17,291 nucleotides of DNA from Parachlorella kessleri. Lineage: Eukaryota > Chlorophyta > Trebouxiophyceae > Chlorellales > Chlorellaceae. The position numbers and the translations under genes are program-made. The stretch's first letter is position 1. Every line of letters begins with the position of its first letter. The notes under the pieces were generated by a model. That model had not been told where the DNA came from, searched no databases, and worked only from the letters and a program-made list of their open reading frames with translations. Positions 1 through 9,335 of this stretch are shown here, in pieces. The stretch lies in NCBI GenBank assembly GCA_001598975.1, contig BBXU01000297.1, positions 1 to 17,291 of the forward strand, written 5' to 3'.

Positions 1-328
1 CGGGGAGACACCCCCCTTGGGGTACGGGCTGTTGAGGGAGTCAAGCGCTGAGCTCCCCGGCCTCGAGCGTGCTCAGGGAGCGCTAGCAGGGTGTTGGCGT
101 GTCTCCTGGCGGCGGTCCAGGCGGGGTGCCCTGTTGACCAGGCAGGCTGTCATGACTTTACCCTTCTTGCCAGGCGTCACATGAAGAGCCTGACACAAAG
201 CCGTCAAGGGACCTGCGTGGCAGGCGTACATTGGCTGCTCCTAACCAACCAACAACCAACCAGCAGGTGCCACTTGTGCCCCCTGATTCCCTAATCAACC
301 ATACACCCTGCCCACTGCCTGTGTGCAG

Positions 329-505
329 CTGGGGGTAGACGCCCATGACAAAGCCTTACTCATGGCGGTCGCCGAGCGGGCCACCCAGGAGGGGGAGACC
401 TGCCACTCCGAGCCCTTCCAGGTCACCCCCCTGGGGGTGAGGGATGCCATGCTGGCAGCTGACCGCCTGGGCAGCAGCTACATGCAAGCTGCTCGCGCCC
501 GCTAG
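329..505 (+). CDS. Terminal exon of an unrecognised gene (5' part outside the window)
   Basis: An open frame follows a splice-acceptor-like sequence (GTGTGCAG, ending at 328) and runs 58 codons to a TAG at 503-505. It starts LGVDAHDKALL and ends SSYMQAARAR. Composition is typical of a soluble, partly helical, acidic-to-neutral protein tail; no motif, membrane segment or known domain is visible. Good codon-position GC bias and a TGTAA poly(A) signal about 380 bases downstream support a true 3' exon. The frame begins in phase 0. A possible partner exon is bases 1-21, which stays open and is followed by GTACGG, but it touches the window edge and cannot be verified. The gene converges on the RRM gene. 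I do not recognise the family, so no function is proposed. It could be a UTR-proximal chance frame, but the acceptor, codon bias and signal argue against that. Confidence 0.55.
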   Translation: MGVDAHDKALLMAVAERATQEGETCHSEPFQVTPLGVRDAMLAADRLGSSYMQAARAR

Positions 506-880
506 AGCAGCCTAGGAGGCACCGCCCCGCCTAGGTGGTGGGCTGCTTGGTGGGAGGTGAGGTGAGCTGAGGTGAAAGCCAGGTGCCTCCCTGGGTGGCT
601 GCCCACCCCCTGGGTGGCTTAGGGGAACAGGTGGAGGCGAGGGGCTCGGCCCCATACGACAGGTCCAGGGTGGCTGCTGCACCAGTGGCTGCCTGGCTTC
701 AACAGAGGGCCAGTGCGTGGTATCCGTGGCTGTGCAAGTTTACATGGTTCAGTCGGTGTCACTTGGGGATCCTCGGCCGGCAGCAGGGCCGGGCTGCCAC
801 CCTCAGGGCCTGCTGTTATTAGCATGGGTGGCAGGTAGTGCGAACAGGGAGTGAGAGTTGAGCTGGGCTGACATTCTTAC

Positions 881-885
881 TGTAA
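881..885 (+). terminator. TGTAA polyadenylation signal of the plus-strand gene
   Basis: TGTAA, the usual chlorophyte poly(A) signal, lies about 375 bases after the TAG at 503-505. That is an ordinary 3' UTR length for these algae. Cleavage would be expected roughly 10-20 bases further on. Confidence 0.5.
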
Positions 886-978
886 GGCCGCAGGGTGTGG
901 TGGGAGAGGGGCAGCGGTGGGCGCCGAGGTGTGCACTGCGGGGTGCTGTGAAAGGACAGGGCCGCTCTTTCTCTCAGA

Positions 979-998
979 GGCTGGCTGGCTGGCTGGCT
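979..998. repeat. (GGCT)5 microsatellite
   Basis: Five exact tandem copies of GGCT are present in the intergenic region, just after the presumed cleavage zone of the plus-strand gene. It is probably length-polymorphic; no function is visible. Confidence 0.9.
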
Positions 999-1382
999 GT
1001 TTGGTGCTCTTTCTGTTTGTAGATACTCTGTGCATGCAGTACTATCCTGGGTCGGTGGCAGTGCTAGCAGGTGCTGCGGCCTGCGACCGTCAGAGGCAGA
1101 TGCATGATTGCTGAGTGCGTGTTGCACAGACTACGAAGCTGGATGTTGCTTGTACACAGTGGGGCCCGCCGGGTTTAAATCTTGAACACACAATCTGTGG
1201 AGGTAGGCATGTAGTGTGCACAGATGTGTGTGTTGATGGCGCCAGGCATTTCAAACAGAGGAGAGGTAGTAGGGGTTGAGAACTGTCCTGTGATACGTGC
1301 CACTGCCTCCTCCTGTTGGCTCTTCCGCAAACTAATTATGGTATACGACGCCTCGCACACACAGCTCGCAGGTTTCGACGTG

Positions 1383-1387
1383 TTACA
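1383..1387 (-). terminator. Possible TGTAA poly(A) signal of the RRM gene
   Basis: TTACA on the plus strand reads TGTAA on the minus strand. It is the first such signal met downstream of the RRM gene's stop codon and would imply a long 3' UTR of about 945 bases. This is plausible for green algae, but a nearer, non-canonical signal could be used instead. Confidence 0.3.
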
Positions 1388-1418
1388 CGGCAAAGCAAGC
1401 CACGCGCGGACGCTCGCA

Positions 1419-1433
1419 CTGCTGCTGCTGCTG
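1419..1433. repeat. (CTG)5 trinucleotide repeat
   Basis: Five exact CTG copies lie in the intergenic region. No convincing coding frame crosses them, so they look like a simple sequence repeat rather than a poly-amino-acid tract. Confidence 0.85.
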
Positions 1434-2330
1434 CAACAAGTCAGGCCTACCCGCTGCAAAGGCTCGGCGGCTGCACGTTGCTCAAAGCTTGAGAGATGGA
1501 AAATGCATGCGCGGAAGACAGACACTCGGCCGACCAACGGTCTCTCACTAAAACCCAGCTCCTCAGAATATGTGTGCGCCCTAGTACCGGCTCCCAGCCA
1601 ATTTGAACACCAATCAATGCGTGCCGTAGAACTGCCAAGTGCCTCTGTACAGCCATGAAAAGCATAAACAGCGTCGCAGGGTGCGCAAGGGAACGGGCCG
1701 CCCCCTCACCCACCCTGGTCCCTCACTAGCAATGCCTCCGAGCAAGAGAGCGAGCAAGCGAGACATTCATTCAACAGCGCCTTTGCCTTGCTACGAGCAG
1801 CACCAGCGCCCCAGCATGCATTCGTTGGTATCATCAAGAGTAAAGCTTGTCAGTCGGAGGCCGCTGCAGTCGGTAGTGTTCCTTGGCCCAGGCCTGCAGG
1901 TAAGAAAATAAGCACATGGTCGGTCAGCCTCCAACCATGGCTGCACTGAGCCGACCACACGCCTAGGTAAAGCAACTCAGTCAGGTGGCAGGGTGGGTCT
2001 CAACACAGTAGTGATAAGGCGCTAAGGACCAGCAGCAGCAGCTACATGCGCTCAGCAGTAGAGCAGGGACTTCCACACAATGCTCACCCATCATGTGTGG
2101 GGGTGGGCGTTTGGGCACAACTCAGTAGCGCCTGCACACAACAAGAGCAGCTTGGTTCCCCTCTGCCTGGCAGGAAGTCAGGCGTGAGCCTATGTGGCCC
2201 TTCCTAAGCTACAGCTCAGCATCCAGCCGGTGCCACGTAAAACATGGAACTAGCAGAAGCTTCAGCTACAAGACCAATTCCAGCATGACCTCCTGAACCA
2301 CAACAGTGGCGAACAGTGTGTTGACAGAAC

Positions 2331-3799
2331 TCACCCGTAGCCGCCCTGCTGGGCATAGCCACCCTGCTGGCCGTAGCCACCCTGCACCACAGGCGACATG
2401 TGGGTGTCAATTCAGTTATCAATAGGTGTCGCCAACATGACCTACTCAGTCGCCAGGGGCCCTATCCAGCGCACGCAAAGAAAACCAGGCTAGGCTGCAC
2501 AGGCAGGCACTACGGACCTGGCCGCCGTATCCGCCACCACCGTAGCCACCCTGCTGGCCGTAACCGCCCTGCGCGCGAGCCACATGTGGTGCTCGTAACA
2601 AGACCGGTCGCAGCATCACAACCCCGGAAAGATGGAACGCCCCAGCTATCACGAACCGCAGTCCACACTCCCGCCGCAAAACAACATATGGTCCGGCAAC
2701 CTAGGTACAACCCACCTTTGCCAGCTGGCCCACAGGACCCACTTGCAAGTGCACACCTAGACAACTCCAACCTGCCGCGCAAGCACAGCTGCACACCCAG
2801 CGAAGGGTTCAGGCAAATCTTCACCTGGCCACCGTAGCCGCCGCCACCGTAGCTCCCGCCACCACCACCGTAGCTGCCGCCACCACCACCGTAGCCGCCG
2901 TCACCGTACCCACCACCACTGCAGACAGCAACAACCACCAACAAAACGGTGTCAGCCCTCAAAAACGTAAAACCACGGGAGTTCAGAGGCTAGGCGGCCA
3001 GAACAAAGTTTCGTGGTAGGTTGTAACCCGTGTCAGGACACCTAGCGCGTTCCAATAGCACAAGTGACCTACCACCCAACCCAAGCCACATATGCACTGC
3101 ATCTGCCAAGCTACAAGATGCAACGTGCGCGCAACCAAATTCTTACCCGTAGCGCCCGCCGCCGCCGCCGCGGCCGCCGCCACCACCACCGGAGCCCTGG
3201 GGCTGCGCCTCGTTCACCCTCAGGGAGCGGCCCTGGAAGTCCTTGCCGTTGAGCTCCTGGGCGGCGGCAGAGGCCTCCTCGGGGGTGGCGAAGGTCACAA
3301 AGCCAAAGCCGCGCGACCGGCCGGTCTCACGGTCGGTGGGAACACTGCGGCGCGGCAGGGGGACAACCAGGAAACCATCAGCTCAGCTGTACCAGCAGTG
3401 TCGAGGAGGGTTGCAATCCAAATTGCTGACGATTGATGAGGGGAAGCTGCGAAAAGAAGGGCAGGGTGGGAGAGAAACACTGTCCGGCGTGCCAGCTGCG
3501 GGGCTGGCGCATGCATCATGGGCAACAGCCGCCACGGCCCGGAGGCTGGGAAGGGCTGATCGGGTACTCACACGGCCTCAACGACGTTCCCGAACTGCCC
3601 GAACAGGCCCTGGAGGTCATCAGGGGTCACCCCCCAGGCCAGGTTCCCAACTGCACGCCAGAGCAATAATCAGAGCGCATTAGCCTTGATCGCAATCGCT
3701 ACGGCCAGTTACGGCAAGCGATGTGTGCGAGATGGGGGGCATCAAGCCTTTTGGGCACCCAAGCCCTCGGGGACACGCACCGTAAAGCTTAGCAGACAT
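2331..3799 (-). CDS. Glycine-rich RNA-binding protein, one RRM plus Gly/Tyr/Gln tail (six exons, complete)
   Basis: Exons on the minus strand: 3799-3781, 3650-3572, 3344-3147, 2918-2825, 2568-2518 and 2381-2331. All junctions are GT-AG with matching phases, giving 163 residues. The RRM fills residues 1-80: RNP2 is LYVGNL (5-10) and RNP1 is RGFGFVTF (44-51), both with the aromatic residues that stack on RNA bases. The tail from residue 81 is Gly-rich with SYGGGG, GYGQQ and GYAQQ repeats and an RGG-like stretch. Size and order match the plant/algal GR-RBP (GRP7-like) family, single-strand RNA binders and chaperones in nucleus and cytoplasm, often cold-, stress- or clock-responsive and self-regulated by splicing (family knowledge, not seen here). 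The start is the first ATG, four codons before RNP2. The TGA stop overlaps a donor-like GTGAGT, so an alternative C-terminus is possible. Identification as a GR-RBP is very secure; the exact physiological role is not. Confidence 0.95.
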
Positions 3800-5003
3800 C
3801 CTTGCACCGCAGATGTCTTGGGTTGAGAAAGAAAGGGGATGCTGGGCCCCCTGTGTGAGGGGTTGGACTACGCGTGCCAGGTTCCATCGATTCAAGTGTA
3901 CCTTCCAACAGATCCTCCTGTACTGCCGGGACCACACAAAACCCAAGCGGGGGATACCGCAGGAAACAGGGAAATCCAACGTTCGCAGGATCAGGGGTTG
4001 GGAAGGATCTTGTGAGTGTGGCGGACTTGACCTCGAGCGATCTTCTACGTGGCATGCCTTCCTTATGCAGACGCCTACTTTGACATTGACCGTTCTGGCA
4101 CCGACTATTAGCGGATGACAGGGCATCACGGTGTCTCTCAAGGTCACGAACGCTGCGGTGTCAGCCGCCACCTGTGGGGTCGTGGCGGCTGTGCTTATTG
4201 ACTAACGGTGCTAGCAGATTCTGCCCTCGAAGTAGTTTTTAAGTAGTTGTTATGGTGGGGGGGTCAGGGATGTAGATTAGTAAACCTACAAGGCTGGCCG
4301 CAAGTGTTGTTCTAACTTTTTCCCCGAGTTGCTGAGCCCTTGAGCCTCTCACGAAGGCAAGCTAAGACCGGCATGAAAGCAGGGGAGGCAGGAACTGAAA
4401 CATGGCCAGCGAAAGAGCCTCTGAGGTAGAGGGGAATAATCGCTGGTAGGGAGCAGGAAGAGCAGCGGCGGCAGGACAGCAGGCAATGGCACTCAGGCAA
4501 GAAGCAGGCACATTCTGCCCTGTCAGTCAGCTCATCTCTCACTCCCTGTTCGCACTACCTGCCACCCATGCTGATAGCAGGCTCATGCAAGGATCGGCAG
4601 CGCACACGCTGGGTAATGATGCAGAATGTTGTCAGCGGTGGACGATAATTCAGACTCGGAGATGGTGCCATTACTGCAATTAAATGAAGCTCTCATTTGC
4701 ACCGTGCAGCCCCAGTCCACATGCTGGTTTACCTCACATTGCTGCCACGTGATTCGAACACAATGGCAGCTGCCTTGGCCTGTATACTGCCTAGCCAGGG
4801 CGAGGCACCAAGGCCTGCGTAGGGTAGGTGCCTACCAAAAGCGAATTGGTGCGAGATACGCCAGTAACTCTACGCGTGTATGTGAAACAACGGCAGCGTC
4901 GCTTGAGGTCTACATGCCAACCTCGGACACACCTTGCTGCAAGCTGTGCCCCTGCCCATAGCAACATGGAAGTAAGCAGGCAACTGCAATTTAGATTTGC
5001 TTA
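3800..5003. other. Intergenic region: RRM-gene promoter/5' UTR and 3' UTR of the zinc-finger gene
   Basis: This region separates two head-to-tail minus-strand genes. The left part should hold the promoter and 5' leader of the RRM gene; the right part is the 3' UTR of the CCCH/UBA gene. I could not find a TGTAA (TTACA on plus) anywhere between 4200 and 5003, so the upstream gene may use a variant signal. Open frames of up to 163 codons overlap the first RRM exon region but do not resemble proteins. No clear TATA box or other element can be assigned. Confidence 0.45.
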
Positions 5004-8000
5004 TCAGTTTGAGCAAAGCCATGCTAGCATAGCGTTCAGCTCATGGTCCTCCTGCTCTGCCTGCTGTGGGACCTGCCCAGCATGCAGGCCTGCCGCCTCA
5101 GCATGCATGTCGTACCGAGCATCGCCCTGTCCAGCCAGCACCCCTTTGCCGGCATGAGCCGGCCAGCTGGCAGGAGGAGCCGCTAGTAGCCCTGTGCTAG
5201 ACGCCGATGCCTGAGATGTGAAACCAGGCTGCTGTCTCAGCTCCCTTCCAGCTTGGTGAGCAGCTGCCGCTGCCACAGGCAGGGCAGAAAAAGGTGCAGG
5301 CGCTCCACTGGGACCACCAGGGTCAGGTGTAGCAGGCTGGTCCTGGGAATCTGTCGAAGGTAAGCCGAGGGCAAGTGGTGATGAAGGGCCGATGCCGGCC
5401 ACTGGTGGGGCACTCCCTGCTGCCGGCGCCCTGCCAGGCAGGAGGCCCATGGCGGCCAAAGCTGCAGCCAAGCCCGCCTGGTAGCCCGAGTCATAGTGCC
5501 TTGCTGCATCGGCGCCGGCAGGGGGCGCTCCAGGCCAGGGACCGGGCAGTGGTGCAGTACTGCTAGGCCCTGCCGCAGCAGGCGGCACAGCGTGGGCCAA
5601 GGGAGGGCTCACAGGCATGGTGTGGGTGCTGTCGGGCGGGGCGGAGTGGGCTGGCAAGGTGTAGAAGCTGGGAGAGGACTGCAATGCATTCCCGGGCTGC
5701 CCCACTGGAATGGAGGTCGGGCGGGTGGGAGGGCCGTGCAGGTGGGCACCTGCAGGCCATGATGGTACTGGGGGACCCAGAGGAGGTGGGAGCAAGTGCA
5801 TGGGCCCCTGGAACCCTGGGGAAGGGGATGGGTAGGCCGGGTGGGCGCCAGGGTGGGCTAGGGGGTGTGCGGCAGCAGCACAGGGTGCTGCAGGCTCCAC
5901 CGGGCTGGGTGTCAGCTGTAGAGACCCGCTGTCAACAAGCGTGGGTGTTGCCGGGACCCCTGTGCTTGCATAGCTGCCGCAGCCGCTGCTGGCAGCCAAG
6001 CCGTCGGCTTGTGCGAGGGTGGGCTGGTGGTGTTGGGGGCCACCCAAGGCAACCAGCAGGTGGGGCGGCAAGCCTATATCGCCTATATCAGAGCTGCCCA
6101 AGCTGCTGCTGGATTCGGGTGTGCTTCCTGATGGAGCAAGGGTGGTGCTCATCTTTGCGCTGTTCCAGCCCTGACCCCCAGGCGGGCCTTTCCACTGTTC
6201 GCCTTGTGAGCTTTCCTCGGGGCTGAAGCTCCAGCCCTCAAAGCCGTCGGTGGCACCCGCGGCCGGGGAGCCGACTTGCTGCTGAGCTGTCAAGCTCGCA
6301 GCAGGTGCCCCAGCAACCTCTCCGATAGAACGGGCAGCCCCTTGCTCCTGCTGCAAGGCTGACTCCACAGCATGCCAGTCGCCATCGTGGGCCAGCAGCC
6401 GCGTTCCGACCGCTGCGGCGGTGAAGCCAAGCAAGGAGGCGCTGTCAAGCAGGCGCTGCGACTCCCTGCGCCGGGGCAACGCAAGGTAGGGACCACAGTC
6501 AGGGGTAGTCAGTAGGAGCTAATACATTCAGCAAGCGGCACCCTTCGAGAGCCCCCAATACACACCGCCTGGGTTAGCAAGCCTACCATGCGGTGCGCCT
6601 CCTACCTCCGGGCACCTCTACTGTGTCGCAACGTCAGCCCTGCTCAAAAGGCCGGCCTCTGCACTGCTATCCATACTGAAGCTCCGAGACAATCGGAGCT
6701 CAGGACACCAGAACTCTGCAGCAACATCTCAGGGGTGATGCTCCTTCATAGTTGGTTGAAGTCTGGCTGGCCTCGTTGGAAGACCCCACCCCTGACTGCC
6801 CACCATGAACACAGGCACCCCGCCGCAGCCTGTGCCCACCCGGCCGAACCAAACTCACCTGCTGACATCCACGGGCTTGCAGGCCCCTTTTTTATGAGTT
6901 GCGCTGCCTGTCAACAGCTGGACGGCGACAGTCACCACACCCCCGCTGGCCTTGCCGGCGCTCTCGGCCGAGGCGCTCTCAAAGCCCATCTCTAGGAGGC
7001 TGCTCAGGCAGTGGCGCAGTTTGTACCTACTAGGCAACCAACCCGGGGGCCAAAGGTCTTCTGTGTATTCCATGGCTTGCTGGAGGGCGCTTGAAATGTG
7101 AGCACTGTCTACTTGGTGTGCCAGGATGGTGGGGGCCCAGCCGCCCCACCACTAGTGTCCTGGTATGGCAGCACTTGCCTGCTAGGATTGTAGCAAGTGC
7201 AATGAGGCTCACCGTTTCATGGAGGCGAGGGCTTCTTGCGAGAGTGGGATGAGAGCCTCTTGATCAAGTATGTGATCCTCAACGGCTATTCTGCAAGCAC
7301 TGCAGCGCAGGGGCGCTCAGATTTGAACGGCATCAGCCCCAGGTGCAAGCTGTGCTACACACGACAATATTGCCATGTATAGGTCTGGCCCAAGCTGTGG
7401 GCGCCAGCACCAGTTCCTCCTGACACAGTCACAAGGAGTACCCCAGGCTCGTGAGAGAAGGCCCGCCCCGCCTCTGCTGGACTAACCCCACCTATGAAGA
7501 TCACTGAACCCACCGCTGTTCCTTCTGTTGCTTCTCTTTTCTCTGCTGCTTCAACCAGGCTTGCTCTTCAAGCCACTCGGCCTCTCTCTCAGCCATTTCA
7601 GCCTGCAAAAAAGCTCGCAAGTCCCCTGGCTACATAGCAGGCCGGTCAGTAGCGTAGCTCAATAGCCCCAGCAACACGGCTATGTGACCGGTGGCTGACA
7701 CGCTGCACGGTCTAGGCTGCTCCGCAAAACAAGTCCCGACGGAACACATGCAGGTACACCACAAATGTATGTGCCAGGTTCCTGAATGCATCATGGATGC
7801 TGCTGCGCTGCCTGACATGCACGCTTTCCCCGGTGAGGGTGAGGTCCTACCGGGGCACATGGCGTACAGTCACAACAGTCTGCACAGCACGCTGCAGCAC
7901 CACCGACCTCTCCATGCACAAACTCGCAGTGGTAGATGTGACACTCCCCCTCCTCGCTCCAGTGCGTGCACATGCGCAGCCGTGCGGGGCGACAGCCCGG

Positions 8001-9335
8001 GAAGGCCAGGCCCTGCTTGCGGTCGCCCGCCCCAGCCGTGCTGGAAGCTCTCCCCAAGGACTTCTTGCTGCTGGTGCGTGTGCTAGCCTTGGTGCCTGGC
8101 TGACGTGAGAGTACAGCTACAGCCGCGGCTGCTTTCTTGTTTGTCGCCTCAGCCCCAGCCCCCGGCGTGAGGCTGGCCTTTTGGCCTGCGCCCTTTGGCC
8201 CGGCTCCTCCTCCAGCAGCTTTACTGTGCTGCTGTGCTGCTGGTTGCTTGGGGCGAGTTGGCGCCGGCGCCGGCGCTGCAGCGGGCGCAGCAGGCTTGGC
8301 TGGGCGCACCCACTCCGCGCTCTGGACCTGGCCGGGGCAGGTGGGGCCGTCCCAGTGCTTGAAGGAGCCCTTGCCCACCCAGCGACCCAGATAGATGCCC
8401 ACAGGGCACCGCTTTTGTGTAAACTCCTCCTGAGGCCGGCGGAAGGCTTTCTCCTGCCACAGGCACAGCAGGCAGGCACGCCCTCAGCAGCGCTCATTAA
8501 CTCTCCAGTTGACGCCCTAGACACACGGGTTGTCCACTACTGGTGGTGGCAATCGAGCGCTTCAGCCTGCAGCAAACAGCAGTGACTGCCTACCAGGCTA
8601 CCTAGTGGCAGCCTGGCTGACAACACACATCTAGGTGTGACGAAGGTGTGACTGACGCGCAAGAGTGGCGAAAGCAGCTAGACTTGAACAGGAAACCCTG
8701 GAGAGAGGGGAACTGCGCTTAACTTATGGCATGTCTGTGGTGCAGGTTGCAAGCTGTGCACAGTGGCCATTGGGACCTACGCCGGCAGCAAATGCCAACA
8801 ATGCAGAAGTGCAGGCGCTTCCTTCACATGTCATACACCAGCGGGTGGTTGGGATGTTAGCTACCCGCCGGCAGTGCATCTAGGCGCCCAGCCCACCTTC
8901 AGCTTCTTCCTCAGAATGCTGTTGGTGTGCTCGCTACTTTTGGTCACCAGGAACTTCTGCACGCAGTCCAAGTGGTAATTTCAAGGACCACATTTGGTGC
9001 AGACGCCTGCAAGGAATCACACCCGTGACTTGGAGAGTGGATGAACAAGCTAGAGGTGGTATAGGGCTTCTTTGCTATAACACCCGACTGCAACGCAATC
9101 TAGAGATGAGATGTTCTCTCGACATGTCAACAAGCCTTCATTGCCCCTTTCGTGCTTTCCAAGACCATCACAATACACCCTTGGTCACCCCCAACCCGGC
9201 CTTCCTAGTGGGCTAGCACCTTGGGAGCATCTAACCTGTGAAGTACTCCTCTTCTCTGTCCACGACACTGCCACAGAGTCCGCAAGGACGGTCCTCCGCT
9301 GTTTTAACGGCGTGCATATCCTTATCTGGCGGCAT
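5004..9335 (-). CDS. Multi-domain zinc-finger protein: Cys/His zinc domain, CCCH finger, coiled coil, two UBA-like domains (seven exons; in-frame TGA)
   Basis: Exons: 9335-9236, 9006-8897, 8453-7908 (acceptor at 8429 also fits), 7602-7514, 7290-7213, 7026-6859 and 6465-5004. All phases agree, for about 850 codons. The start ATG has an in-frame TAG four codons upstream. Residues 18-48 show C-x2-C-x14-C-x2-C-x5-H-x2-C, resembling PHD/RING-type fingers; further Cys at 86 and 109 may complete the site. A Pro/Ala/Lys-rich linker follows. A CCCH finger (C232, C241, C246, H250; C-x8-C-x4-C-x3-H) suggests RNA binding. Residues 253-281 form a Glu/Gln/Lys-rich coiled coil. UBA-like domains lie at about 311-348 (LLEMGF) and 366-402 (ASLLGF), suggesting ubiquitin binding. 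The remaining 450 residues are Pro/Ala/Gly/Ser-rich and probably disordered. A role linking RNA and ubiquitin is inference only. Codon 42 is TGA (8983-8981), so the gene may be broken, recoded or mis-sequenced. Confidence 0.8.

Larger units (their letters stand above)
506..2330. other. Intergenic region between convergent genes (two 3' UTRs)
   Basis: This stretch lies between the stop of the plus-strand exon and the stop of the minus-strand RRM gene. The left part should be the 3' UTR of the first and the right part the 3' UTR of the second. Open frames of up to 144 codons occur on both strands, but they overlap each other, lack recognisable protein features and have no convincing splice partners. 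It contains two short simple repeats, annotated separately. I see no RNA gene or mobile element here. Confidence 0.5.

Noticed and set aside
91..294. 67-codon plus-strand frame upstream of the first exon
   Set aside because: It does not join the 329-505 exon through a phase-compatible donor, and the sequence (T/N/Q-rich end) looks intronic.
2825..2918. Repetitive CCACCGTAG-type units resembling a tandem DNA repeat
   Set aside because: On the minus strand they are codons for Gly/Tyr/Ser repeats in the RRM protein's tail, bounded by in-phase splice sites.
6466..6479. Start of the 491-codon frame upstream of 6465 (non-ATG start)
   Set aside because: The GGCGCAG acceptor ending at 6466 joins the UBA exon in phase, so the bases to its right are intron and the exon starts at 6465.
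8117..8524. 135-codon minus-strand frame starting MSAAEGVPACCACG
   Set aside because: It overlaps the CCCH exon in another frame. Its Arg/Ser/Ala-rich composition is the usual shadow of a GC-rich coding frame.
8534..8577. Possible extra small exon (minus strand, after TGCTGCAG) between zinc-finger exons 2 and 3
   Set aside because: It would fit phase 0 with a weak GTGTGT donor, but it adds no recognisable sequence, and the flanking exons already join in phase without it.
8763..8978. Plus-strand frame with a hydrophobic, membrane-like segment (FFLRMLLVCSLLLV)
   Set aside because: It is antisense to zinc-finger exon 9006-8897, whose phase and motif evidence is stronger; the hydrophobic look comes from reverse-complemented Lys/Glu-rich codons.
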